NCBI RefSeq assembly: GCF_036965045.1
Contig: NZ_JBALOV010000025.1
Location: forward strand, 186,001 to 250,000
DNA from: Ferdinandcohnia sp036965045
GTDB lineage: Bacteria; Bacillota; Bacilli; Bacillales; Bacillaceae_L
DNA length: 64,000 nucleotides
Direction of reading: 5' to 3'
The position numbers and the translations under genes are program-made. Within the stretch, counting starts at the first letter, position 1; each line of letters opens with the position of its first letter. Below, piece by piece: positions 8,097 to 17,719 of the stretch. Under the pieces are notes generated by a model, which saw only the letters and a list, made by a program, of their open reading frames with translations, made no database searches and had not been told where the DNA came from.

Positions 8097-11000
8097 TTAT
8101 TTTAGAAGCTTACTAATTTCATTTACGACAGAATTGCTGATTACGTGCTCCCCACCAATAACCGTAACTGTTTTTGCATTCTTTTCTAAGAATCCACCAA
8201 CATTACTAGTTAATGTTTCGCGAACAAGAACAACACCCGCTTCATTCTTAGCAGCTAAAGCAGCACCTGACAATGCGTCAGCAAAGTTTTTACCAGTTGC
8301 TACGTAATAGTGATAGTTATCGACATCAAAGTAGTTTGCGATAGCTAATGCCGTTTCATAACGGTTTTCACCTGAAAGCCGAACAGGTTGAGATGGAAGC
8401 TCAAGCAGTACATCATTTGAGATTACCTCTTTACCTCCAACAACAATCGTTTTTGAAACGCCAAGCTTTTCAAGAGCCTTAGCCGTTTCGTCGTGTAATT
8501 CAGCTGCTTTTGTTAATAGCACTGGAATTCCCTCGCTAGCAGCATAAGATGAAACAGTAAGTGCATCAGGGAAGTTTTGACCACTTGCAATAACTGCTTT
8601 GTCTACTCCATTTGGAGCAACGACATCAGCAACTTTTGCTGCAGTTTCGTAACGATTATCACCAGATAGACGCTTCACTTTAACACCTAATGCTTTAAGG
8701 CTTCCTTCAACCTTGCTATCAATTGCAGATTTTCCACCTAAAACATAGACTGTTTTGGCCCCTAATCTTTCAATCTCTGCCAATACCGCATCTGAAATAG
8801 TGGATGGCTTTGTTAATAGAAGCGGTGCATCAAATTTCTTAGCTAAAGGTACACCAGTAATTGCATCTGCATAGTCATCTCCACGAGCTATAACAACAAC
8901 ATCTGCAGATTTCCAACCCTTTTTACTTACTTCAACAGAAGTTTGGTAGCGGTTTTCACCACTTAAGCGATCAACACGTGAATCAGCATCATTTCTGTAA
9001 ATTTCAACTAATTTTACTGTTGTATTCCCAGCTAGGTCAACTAGCCTTAATTCAAATACGTTTTTACCTGGTTGTAAAGTAACTTCAGTTGTTACTTTCT
9101 TACTGAATGGCTTCATATCGTATCCTGGTAACTCTTGGTAGAATACTTCGTTTTCATCAACAAAGAATCGTAATTCTTCTGCGTTATCTGAGATAACTGC
9201 TGAAAGTTCATATGATTCAACATTATGATCCACGAAAGAAGGAGCATCTACATCAATTTCTGGAGCAGTTGTATCAACAAAGATTAGTCTGCTATTTGTT
9301 AAAGATGTTTCATTACCGTTTGCATCCACAGCTATAATTTCGATATCATTTGCACCGTCAGGTAATGTGATAGTAGTTTCAAATGCAAATTCGCCGTTAC
9401 CAGTTTTAACAAGAGGTACATCTTTTCCTTGAACTGTAAACCTTGTGATGGCTGATTCATCTTGTACAGTACCAGAGACTGTTATTTTACTTGTGTCATG
9501 AATCGAGAATGTTTGTGGTGACTTAACTAAAATAGCTGGAGCTTTTGTATCTTTTGCAACATCAGAGCTAAATTCTGTGCTGTTTCCTGCATTATCGACA
9601 GCAACCAAAACTAACTCAGCATCTGCTGGTACAGCTTCTTTTAATTCAAGTTCTTTTGTATCACCAGAAACCAATCCAAGTGATTCACCGTTAATGACTA
9701 CTTCTACTAATTTAATTCCGGAAAGTTCATCCTTCGCATTGATTTTTACTACATCTTCTTCAATTGTTCCAGATACGGTAGGTGCTACTGTATCTACGAT
9801 TACAGGCACTTGTAATTTTTGAGCTTCTTTACCTGGATAGTCAATTGTTGTTGCTATTTCATAGTAATAAGTACCATCAGCAACAACTTCTTTCTTAACC
9901 GTTCCATCCCATGCACTTGCCTGCTTTAATGAGTATGTGCCTCCTGCACCAGCATCAAAATAATGCTTGCGAACATTTGTCTCAGTTCGTAGTTTACGTA
10001 ATTGCTTTTTATCTGAATCTAGCACACTATATTCTACTAGTTTCGCATTTCGCAAGAATGAAAGAATTGGGAAAGCATCATCTTGTACGCCATCTCCATT
10101 TGGAGAAATAGCAATTCTTGCCTTCTCATTTTCTTTAGTAATTGGATTGTAACCTAAATAATAATAAGTAGTTGCACCTTTATCATTTTTACCTGTATAT
10201 AACATACCAGCATCTTCATAGAAAGAGTTATGGTCATCATAGGCAAACTCATCTAGAACAGGAGCAGCGTTCCAGTCTCCTTTAAATCCAACATATGGAA
10301 CTGAAAGCTCAGGTAATGCTTCATTTGAAAGAGATACAAATCCTTCTACAAAATAGCCGTTAACAAACACATCTTCAGGTGTAACAAAACCAGAACCATC
10401 TTCTGCTAAAACTTTAGCCTCAGATAAATCCACATTCACTGTAATTGTTGCTGTTTCATTTGCAGGTACTTCAACAACTGGCTGTCCACCATTAAGAGTT
10501 ACTTTCGCATCTACAAGCTCTTGCGCTTCAAGTTGATCAATCGCTCCGGTTAAATAGGCGTTTCCAATTAATCCATAGAATGCAAAATCTGTTTGTACAT
10601 TTGCAGAAACATCATACGTTACTGCCTTATCACTATAGTTTTTAGCCTCTAGTGTAAAGCTAAACTTATCGCCAACTTCTTTAAGAGCAACCTTTGCTTC
10701 TCCAGTGTTCTTTTCAGTTACAACAACCGGAGTGCTTAAAGCAGCATGAAGTTGCATTAAACCAGAGCCTTGACGACGAGGTGAGTACGGATTTTCTTGT
10801 CCAAGAGCACCTTGTGCAGCACCCTTATCTAATACAGGTTTAGCCGTATTCATTAAAATGTTTTTAGCCATTTGAACACGTTCTTTACCCTCTAAACCAA
10901 ATTCATTATCGACATGTTGCAATACTAGCGCTGAACCACCAGCAACATGTGGAGCAGCCATTGATGTTCCGTTCATTGTACCATATTGGTTATCGTTAAA

Positions 11001-12707
11001 TGTTGAATAAATTTTTCCACCTGGAGCTGTAATTTCAGGTTTGAAATCTAAGTTTGGTGTTACACCCCAAGATGTAAATGCAGACATTTTTCCTGCTTCT
11101 AAGTTTGGCGCATATACAGGTGAACCGTCAAAAATGACTTCTATACTTGATCCAGCTGTAAATTTTGCATCTAAATCATTTCCGTCTGCAATGGATAAAG
11201 TAACCATTGGAATTGTATGAAGATTTAAAGCCATGTTTACATAATCGCCGTGAGCCGGATTTCCTCTTAGAATAACACCAGCAGCACCTTGTTTTACAGC
11301 TTCCGCTTCAATCATTCCATAATTGAACGCTCCTGGACGCACAGCAAAAACAATTTTTCCTTTCACATCTTTTCCTTCGTAATAAGATGCTTCACCGGTT
11401 CCAACATATACTACTTCTTGCTTTTGATCTTTAAATAAATCTAAAAAGTTAGGAGTATCTTGTTTTTGGTAACCAATAGTTTTATATTCTTTCCCATCAA
11501 TAAAGGTTTTAAAACCTTCTAATGTTACATATGTGTTCTCAATTGATGCTACTTGTAAAGAATCATATGATAAACCAGGAGCACCGACTACACCGATATC
11601 AGGGTTGGAAGCATATGGATTAAAGAACCCATTTCCAAGATGAGCGGAGTTACCAGCTGAAATCGACATTAACACTCCATTATCAACTGCTCTTGCTACA
11701 GCTTGCTGTTCAGGGTCATTAGCATCTACGAAAGAAGCTGTTGAACCTAAGCTCATGTTAATAACGTCTACTCCTAAAACGATTGCATCATCGATTGCCT
11801 TAATATAGATATCGCCCCACGTAGATCCCATTTCAGGGTCGTTACCGAATACTTTCAAACCAAGGATTTGTGCTTCTGGAGCAACACCCTTAATTCCGCC
11901 GTTATCCTCGTCACCATTTGCTCCTACAGTACCTGATACGTGCATACCGTGCATAGAAGCTCCAGGTCCAAGGTCACGAACTTCAGAGTTTTTGTCCATA
12001 TAGTTATAACCATATGGTACCTTCTCCGTATAATACTTTCCTGGAAGTTTATTTTCAGCTACTTTAGCTTCAACTTCTTTAGAAGATAATGCTGCTTTTG
12101 AACCGTCAGTTAACACCATATCTTTATGAGTTGGATCAATACCAGAGTCGATCACACCGACAATCATACCTTCACCATTGTATCCATAATCAGCCCATGC
12201 TTTTTGAGCCTCTACAAGCTCTTTTGAGTATTTCATGTCCGGTTTTTCAGTTGGACGCTGATACTCGTTTGCAATCGTTACTCTTGATACTCCATCAAGC
12301 TTTTCAATGACTGCAATTTTACCGTATTCAACAACACCACTAAACCCGTTGAAAGCGGTTGTAAAACTTTCCTTAAAATCCATGCTCACTTTATTGGAAG
12401 AAAGCTTAGACTTTACTGTGTTCTGTGAAGATAATGCTTTATTATGAAGTTCAGCCTTCTTTGACTCAGAAAGTTCACTGAACTTTTTACCTTGCTTCGT
12501 TGCATATTCAATTGCCGGAGCACCTTCTACTTCAACAATGACACGAACTTTTTCATTTGCGTCGTATTTCGAAGCCTCTTCCGTGCTAAACGATGTTTTT
12601 TCACTTGTATTTTTTGCTCTTGGTTCTTTTACCGGACCAATAGCCGCCATTGCTGTATTAGCAAATAACATTAAAAATGCCAATACAAGTACTAACGTTT
12701 TCTTCAT
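8097..12707 (-). CDS. Secreted S8 subtilase with PA domain, Ig/Fn3-like region and three CWB2 repeats
   Basis: 1536-residue exported serine protease of the Vpr/lactocepin type. Start ATG 12707 has GGGGGG nine bases upstream; a TTG two codons earlier is too close to it. A signal peptide ends near AMA, and an I9-type propeptide follows. The catalytic triad is D187 (GVIDSGID), H253 (MHGMHVSG) and S582 (GTSMAAPHVAG). A protease-associated insert lies between about 395 and 520, and an Fn3-like region follows the catalytic domain. Ig-like repeats occupy roughly 1000-1230. The last 290 residues hold three CWB2 modules (RLSGENRYQT, RLSGDNRYET, RLSGENRYET) that anchor to a wall polymer. The catalytic motif HGMHVSG replaces the usual HGTHVAG. 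DegU control is plausible from context only. Confidence 0.95.
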   Translation of the reverse strand: MKKTLVLVLAFLMLFANTAMAAIGPVKEPRAKNTSEKTSFSTEEASKYDANEKVRVIVEVEGAPAIEYATKQGKKFSELSESKKAELHNKALSSQNTVKSKLSSNKVSMDFKESFTTAFNGFSGVVEYGKIAVIEKLDGVSRVTIANEYQRPTEKPDMKYSKELVEAQKAWADYGYNGEGMIVGVIDSGIDPTHKDMVLTDGSKAALSSKEVEAKVAENKLPGKYYTEKVPYGYNYMDKNSEVRDLGPGASMHGMHVSGTVGANGDEDNGGIKGVAPEAQILGLKVFGNDPEMGSTWGDIYIKAIDDAIVLGVDVINMSLGSTASFVDANDPEQQAVARAVDNGVLMSISAGNSAHLGNGFFNPYASNPDIGVVGAPGLSYDSLQVASIENTYVTLEGFKTFIDGKEYKTIGYQKQDTPNFLDLFKDQKQEVVYVGTGEASYYEGKDVKGKIVFAVRPGAFNYGMIEAEAVKQGAAGVILRGNPAHGDYVNMALNLHTIPMVTLSIADGNDLDAKFTAGSSIEVIFDGSPVYAPNLEAGKMSAFTSWGVTPNLDFKPEITAPGGKIYSTFNDNQYGTMNGTSMAAPHVAGGSALVLQHVDNEFGLEGKERVQMAKNILMNTAKPVLDKGAAQGALGQENPYSPRRQGSGLMQLHAALSTPVVVTEKNTGEAKVALKEVGDKFSFTLEAKNYSDKAVTYDVSANVQTDFAFYGLIGNAYLTGAIDQLEAQELVDAKVTLNGGQPVVEVPANETATITVNVDLSEAKVLAEDGSGFVTPEDVFVNGYFVEGFVSLSNEALPELSVPYVGFKGDWNAAPVLDEFAYDDHNSFYEDAGMLYTGKNDKGATTYYYLGYNPITKENEKARIAISPNGDGVQDDAFPILSFLRNAKLVEYSVLDSDKKQLRKLRTETNVRKHYFDAGAGGTYSLKQASAWDGTVKKEVVADGTYYYEIATTIDYPGKEAQKLQVPVIVDTVAPTVSGTIEEDVVKINAKDELSGIKLVEVVINGESLGLVSGDTKELELKEAVPADAELVLVAVDNAGNSTEFSSDVAKDTKAPAILVKSPQTFSIHDTSKITVSGTVQDESAITRFTVQGKDVPLVKTGNGEFAFETTITLPDGANDIEIIAVDANGNETSLTNSRLIFVDTTAPEIDVDAPSFVDHNVESYELSAVISDNAEELRFFVDENEVFYQELPGYDMKPFSKKVTTEVTLQPGKNVFELRLVDLAGNTTVKLVEIYRNDADSRVDRLSGENRYQTSVEVSKKGWKSADVVVIARGDDYADAITGVPLAKKFDAPLLLTKPSTISDAVLAEIERLGAKTVYVLGGKSAIDSKVEGSLKALGVKVKRLSGDNRYETAAKVADVVAPNGVDKAVIASGQNFPDALTVSSYAASEGIPVLLTKAAELHDETAKALEKLGVSKTIVVGGKEVISNDVLLELPSQPVRLSGENRYETALAIANYFDVDNYHYYVATGKNFADALSGAALAAKNEAGVVLVRETLTSNVGGFLEKNAKTVTVIGGEHVISNSVVNEISKLLK

Positions 12708-12829
12708 AATCAAAATCCCCCCTAAAATGAAAAATATAGACTAGAAATCTACTAAAATCTCTGTCTATTAACCACCTAGATTATGTATCTAATCCTCCCC
12801 TTCCAAAAATTAGAATAATTTACTATTTC

Positions 12830-12858
12830 AGTTTAATTAAAATAGAGGCAATAGTCAA
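12830..12858 (-). promoter_or_regulatory. Likely SigA-type promoter of the subtilase gene
   Basis: On the minus strand TTGACT, a 17-base spacer and TAAACT lie about 125 bases before the subtilase start. The -35 is near consensus and the -10 is weaker. Confidence 0.5.
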
Positions 12859-12963
12859 ACAATTATAAACAAATTTCACCTAAATTCCAAAAATAAAAAG
12901 AAGAAGCATCATTGTTTTTAACACATTGTGACAAACATCTCTGTATTCTGTGAAATTTTTTTC

Positions 12964-12985
12964 AAAAGGAATGTGAAAATTCCTG
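12964..12985 (-). terminator. Weak terminator-like hairpin after the BsuPI-domain gene
   Basis: Minus strand AGGAAT and ATTCCT arms flank TTTCAC and are followed by TTTTGAAAAAAA. The short stem makes this tentative. Confidence 0.35.
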
Positions 12986-12993
12986 CGCACCTG

Positions 12994-13533
12994 CTATTTC
13001 ACAATAAATTCAATTTTATTTCGTAACATACTAGTTCCTTTTGCAGTTGGCCAAACAACAAGTGAATATTCGCCGCTATCTAAACGAGGAATCCGTATAT
13101 CAAAAGATAATGATTCATTTGGTGCTATTGATATGTCTTGTATTACTTGTAAAAAACTTTTTCCATCCGAATACCTCGTTACAAGGTTTCCGCTTTTTTC
13201 ATAAATTTCATAATCATATCTTTGGCTTGAAGTAAAATGTAAAATTCGTTCTTGCTTACCGATATTTTTTATTTCAAAGGTAAATTCGTTGTTTCCCTCT
13301 TTATCCTTTTTGGTCAAGGCAGTTTCAAAATCTAACATCTCTAAGTCCCCTTTTATACTTTTTTTCACTGTTCCTGAAACAGCTAAAGGTTTTTGTGATT
13401 CACTTTTATCTACAAGAATCTCAGGGTTTTTTACAGCTATTTTTTGATGATTTACTTCTTGTTTATTCCAAATAAAAATACCGACTAGTAGGCAAATAAA
13501 TCCGAAACCTATTCTCCAAAGTACTTTTTTCAT
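12994..13533 (-). CDS. Membrane-anchored BsuPI-domain protein, possible protease inhibitor
   Basis: 179 residues with one N-terminal membrane helix or uncleaved signal (residues 5-22), so the rest should face outward. Residues about 80-175 match the pattern of the BsuPI (intracellular proteinase inhibitor) family: FEIKNIGKQERILHFTSSQ, YDYEIYEKSGNLV, then a PNESLSFDIRIP segment and SGEYSLVVW, a beta-sandwich. The known member inhibits the B. subtilis intracellular serine protease. This gene lies directly upstream of the large subtilase on the same strand, with about 290 bases between, which suggests control of that protease outside the cell. That link is inference. Confidence 0.7.
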   Translation of the reverse strand: MKKVLWRIGFGFICLLVGIFIWNKQEVNHQKIAVKNPEILVDKSESQKPLAVSGTVKKSIKGDLEMLDFETALTKKDKEGNNEFTFEIKNIGKQERILHFTSSQRYDYEIYEKSGNLVTRYSDGKSFLQVIQDISIAPNESLSFDIRIPRLDSGEYSLVVWPTAKGTSMLRNKIEFIVK

Positions 13534-13689
13534 CTTCGTTTTTTCCTCCTATCTTTTAAAAGTCATTACCACATAGAATAGTCAAAAGATTTGATGTTAA
13601 AATTATGTCTATTTATAATATAAGAATGGACATATGATATATCAATCGTTATGATAACTTTTCGCACGTAACTGGAGGTTAAAAAAGCT

Positions 13690-14322
13690 ATGCTTTTACA
13701 ATATCATACCGTAAAAGGGTATGGAGCACATGAAATCGTGATACAAAAGTCACGGTTTATCGCCTATACAAACCGCGCTACAACTGAAGAAGAAGCTCAG
13801 GAGTTTATCGCCCAGATTAAGAAAAAGCACTGGGACGCAACACATAATTGTTCTGCCTACCTGATAGGGGAAAAGGACCATATTCAAAAAGCAAACGATG
13901 ATGGTGAACCGAGTGGAACTGCCGGGGTACCCATTCTAGAGGTACTCAAGAAAAAACATTTAAAGGATACTGTCGTAGTCGTAACAAGGTATTTTGGAGG
14001 AATAAAGCTAGGTGCGGGTGGTCTAATCCGGGCTTATGGAAAGGCAACCTCTGAGGGCCTTCAAGCATCCGGAATCGTAGAACGAAAACTAATGAGGGTT
14101 ATGCATACAAAAATTGATTATACGTTATTAGGAAAAGTGGAAAATGAGCTTCGTTCTTCCGTTTATCAATTAAAGGAAATCCATTATCTCGGTGATGTTG
14201 AAATCGAAGCATATGTAGAAGAGGAACAAAAAGAGAAGTTTAGGGAATGGATGATAGAGCTTACGAATGCAAAATCTGATATTTCTGAAGGTAGCGTAAC
14301 ATACTTAGAAACGGAAATGTAA
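13690..14322 (+). CDS. yvyE: YvyE, IMPACT/YigZ family protein
   Basis: 210-residue member of the UPF0029/IMPACT family, cytoplasmic, with no firmly settled biochemical role; eukaryotic IMPACT affects GCN2 signalling. The N-terminal domain carries GEPSGTAGVPILEVL and the signature TRYFGGIKLGAGGLIRAY; the C-terminal DUF1949-type domain spans about 140-200. Start ATG 13690 has GGAGG 11 bases upstream. It is transcribed away from the BsuPI-domain gene and converges on tagO. In B. subtilis yvyE is also next to degS; here the protease and BsuPI genes intervene. Confidence 0.93.
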   Translation: MLLQYHTVKGYGAHEIVIQKSRFIAYTNRATTEEEAQEFIAQIKKKHWDATHNCSAYLIGEKDHIQKANDDGEPSGTAGVPILEVLKKKHLKDTVVVVTRYFGGIKLGAGGLIRAYGKATSEGLQASGIVERKLMRVMHTKIDYTLLGKVENELRSSVYQLKEIHYLGDVEIEAYVEEEQKEKFREWMIELTNAKSDISEGSVTYLETEM

Positions 14323-14342
14323 CAAGGAACCATACAAGCATG

Positions 14343-14386
14343 AAGGGCTGCCAAAGTCTTAATTGACTTTTGGGACAGCCCTTTTT
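14343..14386. terminator. Bidirectional terminator between yvyE and tagO
   Basis: AGGGCTGCCAAAGTC and GACTTTTGGGACAGCCCT arms form a long imperfect stem ending in T-runs on both strands. It serves the convergent genes and touches the tagO stop codon. Confidence 0.85.
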
Positions 14387-15443
14387 ATTGTCTTCCGAAT
14401 ACTTTTCGATAAAACTTATAAAGGTGAAACCTCTGATGCACGATACCTACAAGCTCTGCAATCACATGAATTAAAATAATTAAACCTGCAACAACAAGCA
14501 AGGCAACACGTATAGTGGAAGTTGAAAGTAAGATCGCAAAGACAGCAAATAAAATACCAAATCCGTAAATCACAATGACTGTATTCCGATGAGACAAGCC
14601 GAGTGCCAGAATTCGATGGTGTAAATGCTGTTTATCAGGTGCTGAAATCGGCTTTTTGTTTAGAACCCTTCGAACAATCGCAAACGCCGTATCAAAAACC
14701 GGAACCCCTAAAATAATAATTGGAATGATGAAACTAAACAATGTCACACTCTTATATAGCCCCAATAGGGATAGGATGGAAATCGAATAACCTAAGAACA
14801 GTGCTCCGGTATCCCCCATAAAAATTTTCGCAGGGTGGAAATTGTAAAATAAAAATCCAATCGTACTGCCAAGTAAAATGAGAGATAAGACTAGAATTAA
14901 CTCTTTTCCAGCAAATGCAGCCATCACTGCGATCGCGGCAATGCCGATTGAAGAAATACCAGCTGCTAATCCATCTAAACCATCAATTAAATTAATCGCA
15001 TTCGTTATTCCAACAATCCAAAAAACGGTGATTGGGTAGGATAACCAACCAAGGTCAAGTCGTTCTACCAAAAATGGAATACTTAAAAAGTCTATCTTTA
15101 AACCTGTACTCACAATCACTAAAGCAGCAATAATTTGTCCAAGAAATTTCACCTTTGCAGACAACTCATACTTATCATCAAGAATGCCGATAATCACAAT
15201 GATAATTGCTCCAACAGTGATCCCTGTTACTTTTTCATTATATAGGCCGCCTGCAAAATAACCGGCTACTACACCAGCGAAAATTGCTAATCCACCTAAT
15301 CTTGGCATAATCTTTTGATGAACCTTTCGGTGATTCGGTTTATCTGTTGCCCCAATTTTAATTGCAAATTTAATAACAAACGGAGTAATAATCAGGACTG
15401 TGACAAGTGAAACAAAAAAAGGTATTAATAACGCAATGTCCAT
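14385..15443 (-). CDS. tagO: TagO-type undecaprenyl-phosphate GlcNAc-1-phosphate transferase (copy 1)
   Basis: 352-residue polytopic membrane enzyme of the MraY/WecA family that transfers GlcNAc-1-phosphate from UDP-GlcNAc to undecaprenyl phosphate, the first step of wall teichoic or teichuronic polymers. Seen motifs are the nucleotide and metal sites NHRKVH, DGLDGLAAG, GDTGALFLGY and the HIS-rich KQHLHHRIL loop. About ten hydrophobic helices are visible. Start ATG 15443 has AAGGGGA upstream. Its position after yvyE matches tagO in B. subtilis, so this is taken as the orthologue; a second paralogue lies at 19745-20833. Confidence 0.9.
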   Translation of the reverse strand: MDIALLIPFFVSLVTVLIITPFVIKFAIKIGATDKPNHRKVHQKIMPRLGGLAIFAGVVAGYFAGGLYNEKVTGITVGAIIIVIIGILDDKYELSAKVKFLGQIIAALVIVSTGLKIDFLSIPFLVERLDLGWLSYPITVFWIVGITNAINLIDGLDGLAAGISSIGIAAIAVMAAFAGKELILVLSLILLGSTIGFLFYNFHPAKIFMGDTGALFLGYSISILSLLGLYKSVTLFSFIIPIIILGVPVFDTAFAIVRRVLNKKPISAPDKQHLHHRILALGLSHRNTVIVIYGFGILFAVFAILLSTSTIRVALLVVAGLIILIHVIAELVGIVHQRFHLYKFYRKVFGRQ

Positions 15444-15560
15444 AATTAAATCCCCTTACTTTAATTGGTATGATTAGTTTAACACTTCAGCAATATTAAA
15501 AACACTGAAATATATGTAAAAAGAGTACGTACGGAATAAACTACCAGTATAGCAAACTAT

Positions 15561-15585
15561 AAAAAAGGGCAGCGAACTGCTACCC
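15561..15585 (-). terminator. Terminator of the LCP gene at 15580
   Basis: Minus strand GGGTAGC and GCTGCCC arms with an AGTTC loop run into TTTTTT. The hairpin starts inside the last codons of the LCP gene. Confidence 0.75.
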
Positions 15586-16587
15586 ATTCGTATCATTCAT
15601 TGAAGGTATTTGTGTTGTTACATCTAATTCGAGATGATCCTTTAACACCTGTTGCAAATTAGCTAACTCCGTTATATCCGGATCATAGTAATAAATTCTA
15701 TTCAGATAGAGGTCAGTACCTTGAATGGTTAACCTTTCCATATTACTTGATTTGATACCTGAATATGTTTTAATAATGCTTAACATATCTTGGGAACTAA
15801 GGTTTGTCCTCATATTATCACTAACATGATCCAAGATATCATCATATTTCAATAAAAGAGTCTGCGGTGAAATCTGATCCATTAATGCAGCTATTACCTG
15901 TTGCTGTCTTTCAGCACGTCCTATATCACCTCTTGGATCCTGCTTTCGCATTCGAACATACGCTAGGGCCTCTTCACCATTAAGCTTTTGAGTTCCCTGT
16001 TTAAAATAAATTTTATCGTAATAGCCGACTCCAACATTCGTCTCCCAAAAATCAAATGGAACATCAACGGTGACACCACCAAGTTCATCGACAACTTTTT
16101 TAAACACATCAAAATTAATGGTCGCAAAGTAGTCAATTGGAATATCCAAAAAATTTTCAATTGTGTCAATGGACATATCTGGTCCACCAAATGAATAGGC
16201 ATGGTTTATTTTATCTACTGTTCCATAGCCAACAATCTCTACCCTTGTATCCCTTGGTATACTAACTACTTTAACTGTTTTATCAGCAGGATTTAAAGTG
16301 AAAATCATAATTGTGTCTGAACGACCATTTGCCCCGGCATCTACATAATTTTCAACACCAAACAGGGCAATTGAGATTGGCTTCTTTTGAAGTTGGACTG
16401 GCTGTTCACGCTTTTCAGAGTGTGTCCCTCTCTCTAATTCGACATGTGTCTGTTTTACCTGATTTAACGCATCGTAAATTAAGTAACCTGCACCCAATAA
16501 TAGAATAACAAGAAGTGAGAAGAAAAATTTAAGGACTCTTTTGCGTTTTCCTTTTTTCCTTTTTTCCGTACGATTTTTAGCCTTCAT
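15580..16587 (-). CDS. LytR-CpsA-Psr family wall-polymer ligase (copy 1)
   Basis: 335-residue membrane-anchored enzyme of the LCP family (TagU/LytR type) that attaches undecaprenyl-linked anionic polymers to peptidoglycan on the outer face. A basic cytoplasmic tail (residues 1-19) is followed by one membrane helix (about 20-44). The catalytic domain has GRSDTIMIF, the conserved VVSIPRDTRVEI arginine motif, DKINHAYSFGGP and RMRKQDPRGDIGRAERQQQ. It shows strong similarity to the plus-strand LCP at 46465. Start has AGGAAGAGA upstream. It sits between tagO and gtaB, which fits export and ligation of the polymer made by this locus. Confidence 0.94.
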   Translation of the reverse strand: MKAKNRTEKRKKGKRKRVLKFFFSLLVILLLGAGYLIYDALNQVKQTHVELERGTHSEKREQPVQLQKKPISIALFGVENYVDAGANGRSDTIMIFTLNPADKTVKVVSIPRDTRVEIVGYGTVDKINHAYSFGGPDMSIDTIENFLDIPIDYFATINFDVFKKVVDELGGVTVDVPFDFWETNVGVGYYDKIYFKQGTQKLNGEEALAYVRMRKQDPRGDIGRAERQQQVIAALMDQISPQTLLLKYDDILDHVSDNMRTNLSSQDMLSIIKTYSGIKSSNMERLTIQGTDLYLNRIYYYDPDITELANLQQVLKDHLELDVTTQIPSMNDTNG

Positions 16588-16618
16588 TAAAATTGTCTCT
16601 TCCTTTCAAAAAGCACCA

Positions 16619-16651
16619 TTGAAAAGCGCAGAATAAGCATTCGCCTTTCAA
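16619..16651 (-). terminator. Inverted repeat, possible gtaB terminator
   Basis: TTGAAAAGCG and CGCCTTTCAA arms around 13 bases lie about 140 bases past gtaB. A T-rich stretch (TGGTGCTTTTTG) follows only after several bases, so termination is uncertain. Confidence 0.4.
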
Positions 16652-16790
16652 TCCTTCCCCCATTTAATTTGAAGAACAGAAGAGCGCCCATTTGAATTTA
16701 TATAACGTTGCTTTAATTAATCTTTGTAATAACATGAAGAGTATGTGCCTTATAAATTGCCATCTCGATTAAGAGCTTACCAAAAAGCAA

Positions 16791-17681
16791 TTATCCTCTT
16801 GTTGCATTCTTTTGAAGAACATTTTCTAAATACTGTAGGACTTCCTCACGTAAGCCATCTCTTTCCAAGGCAAAGTCAACTGTCGCTTGAATAAAACCAA
16901 GCTTATTTCCAACATCATAACGATCTCCAATAAAATCATAAGCAAGGACAGATTGTTGTTTATTTAACGTATTAATCGCATCAGTTAATTGAATTTCTCC
17001 GCCTGAACCTGGCTCTTGTACAGCAAGTATATCAAATATTTCAGGTCGTAGAATATATCTACCCATAATAGCTAAGTTAGATGGAGCTTCACTAATTGCT
17101 GGCTTCTCCACGAATCCATCTACAGGAATGACACGGTCTTCTGGAGAAGAACCTTTTGGTGCAATGATTCCGTATTTTGAAACATCCTCATCTGCAACAT
17201 TTTGAACGCCAACAACTGATGAATGATAATGATTATAAACATCAATCAGTTGTTTTAATGCTGGTTCTCCAGTTGTTTTTACAATATCATCCCCCAAAAG
17301 AACGGCAAATGGTTCATTTCCTATGAATCGGCTTGCGCAATAAATAGCATGCCCTAGTCCTTTCGGTTCCTTTTGACGAATATAATGGATATTAGCTAAA
17401 TTTGTGATTTGTTGAATTTCTTTCAATATCTCAAATTTTTCTTTTTTAACTAAGGTTTCCTCTAATTCATACGATTTGTCAAAGTGATCCTCGATAGCAC
17501 GCTTTCCACGTCCACTTACAATAATAATATCTTCAATACCTGAAGCAACTGCTTCCTCAACAATATACTGAATTGTAGGCTTATCCACAATTGGCAGCAT
17601 TTCCTTTGGTTGTGCTTTTGTTGCTGGAAGAAATCTTGTACCTAGCCCGGCAGCAGGGATTATTGCTTTTCTTACACTCAT
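16791..17681 (-). CDS. gtaB: UTP-glucose-1-phosphate uridylyltransferase GtaB
   Basis: 296-residue cytoplasmic enzyme making UDP-glucose from UTP and glucose-1-phosphate. The nucleotidyltransferase signature AAGLGTRFLPATKAQPKEML is at the N-terminus, with GLGHAIYCA and VLLGDDIV further on. Start ATG 17681 is chosen for GGAGG 8 bases upstream; a 5-codon extension is rejected. It is followed upstream by the epimerase gene at 38 bases, probably one unit. UDP-glucose can feed UDP-glucuronate, the likely substrate of the adjacent epimerase, although no UDP-glucose dehydrogenase gene is in the window. Confidence 0.96.
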   Translation of the reverse strand: MSVRKAIIPAAGLGTRFLPATKAQPKEMLPIVDKPTIQYIVEEAVASGIEDIIIVSGRGKRAIEDHFDKSYELEETLVKKEKFEILKEIQQITNLANIHYIRQKEPKGLGHAIYCASRFIGNEPFAVLLGDDIVKTTGEPALKQLIDVYNHYHSSVVGVQNVADEDVSKYGIIAPKGSSPEDRVIPVDGFVEKPAISEAPSNLAIMGRYILRPEIFDILAVQEPGSGGEIQLTDAINTLNKQQSVLAYDFIGDRYDVGNKLGFIQATVDFALERDGLREEVLQYLENVLQKNATRG

Positions 17682-17719
17682 CTTTATAACCTCCACAGAT
17701 TCAAAACGAATAAACCATG

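Noticed and set aside
12708..12713. TTG start giving two extra codons to the subtilase
   Set aside because: The ribosome site GGGGGG is too close to this TTG, while the ATG at 12707 is well spaced.
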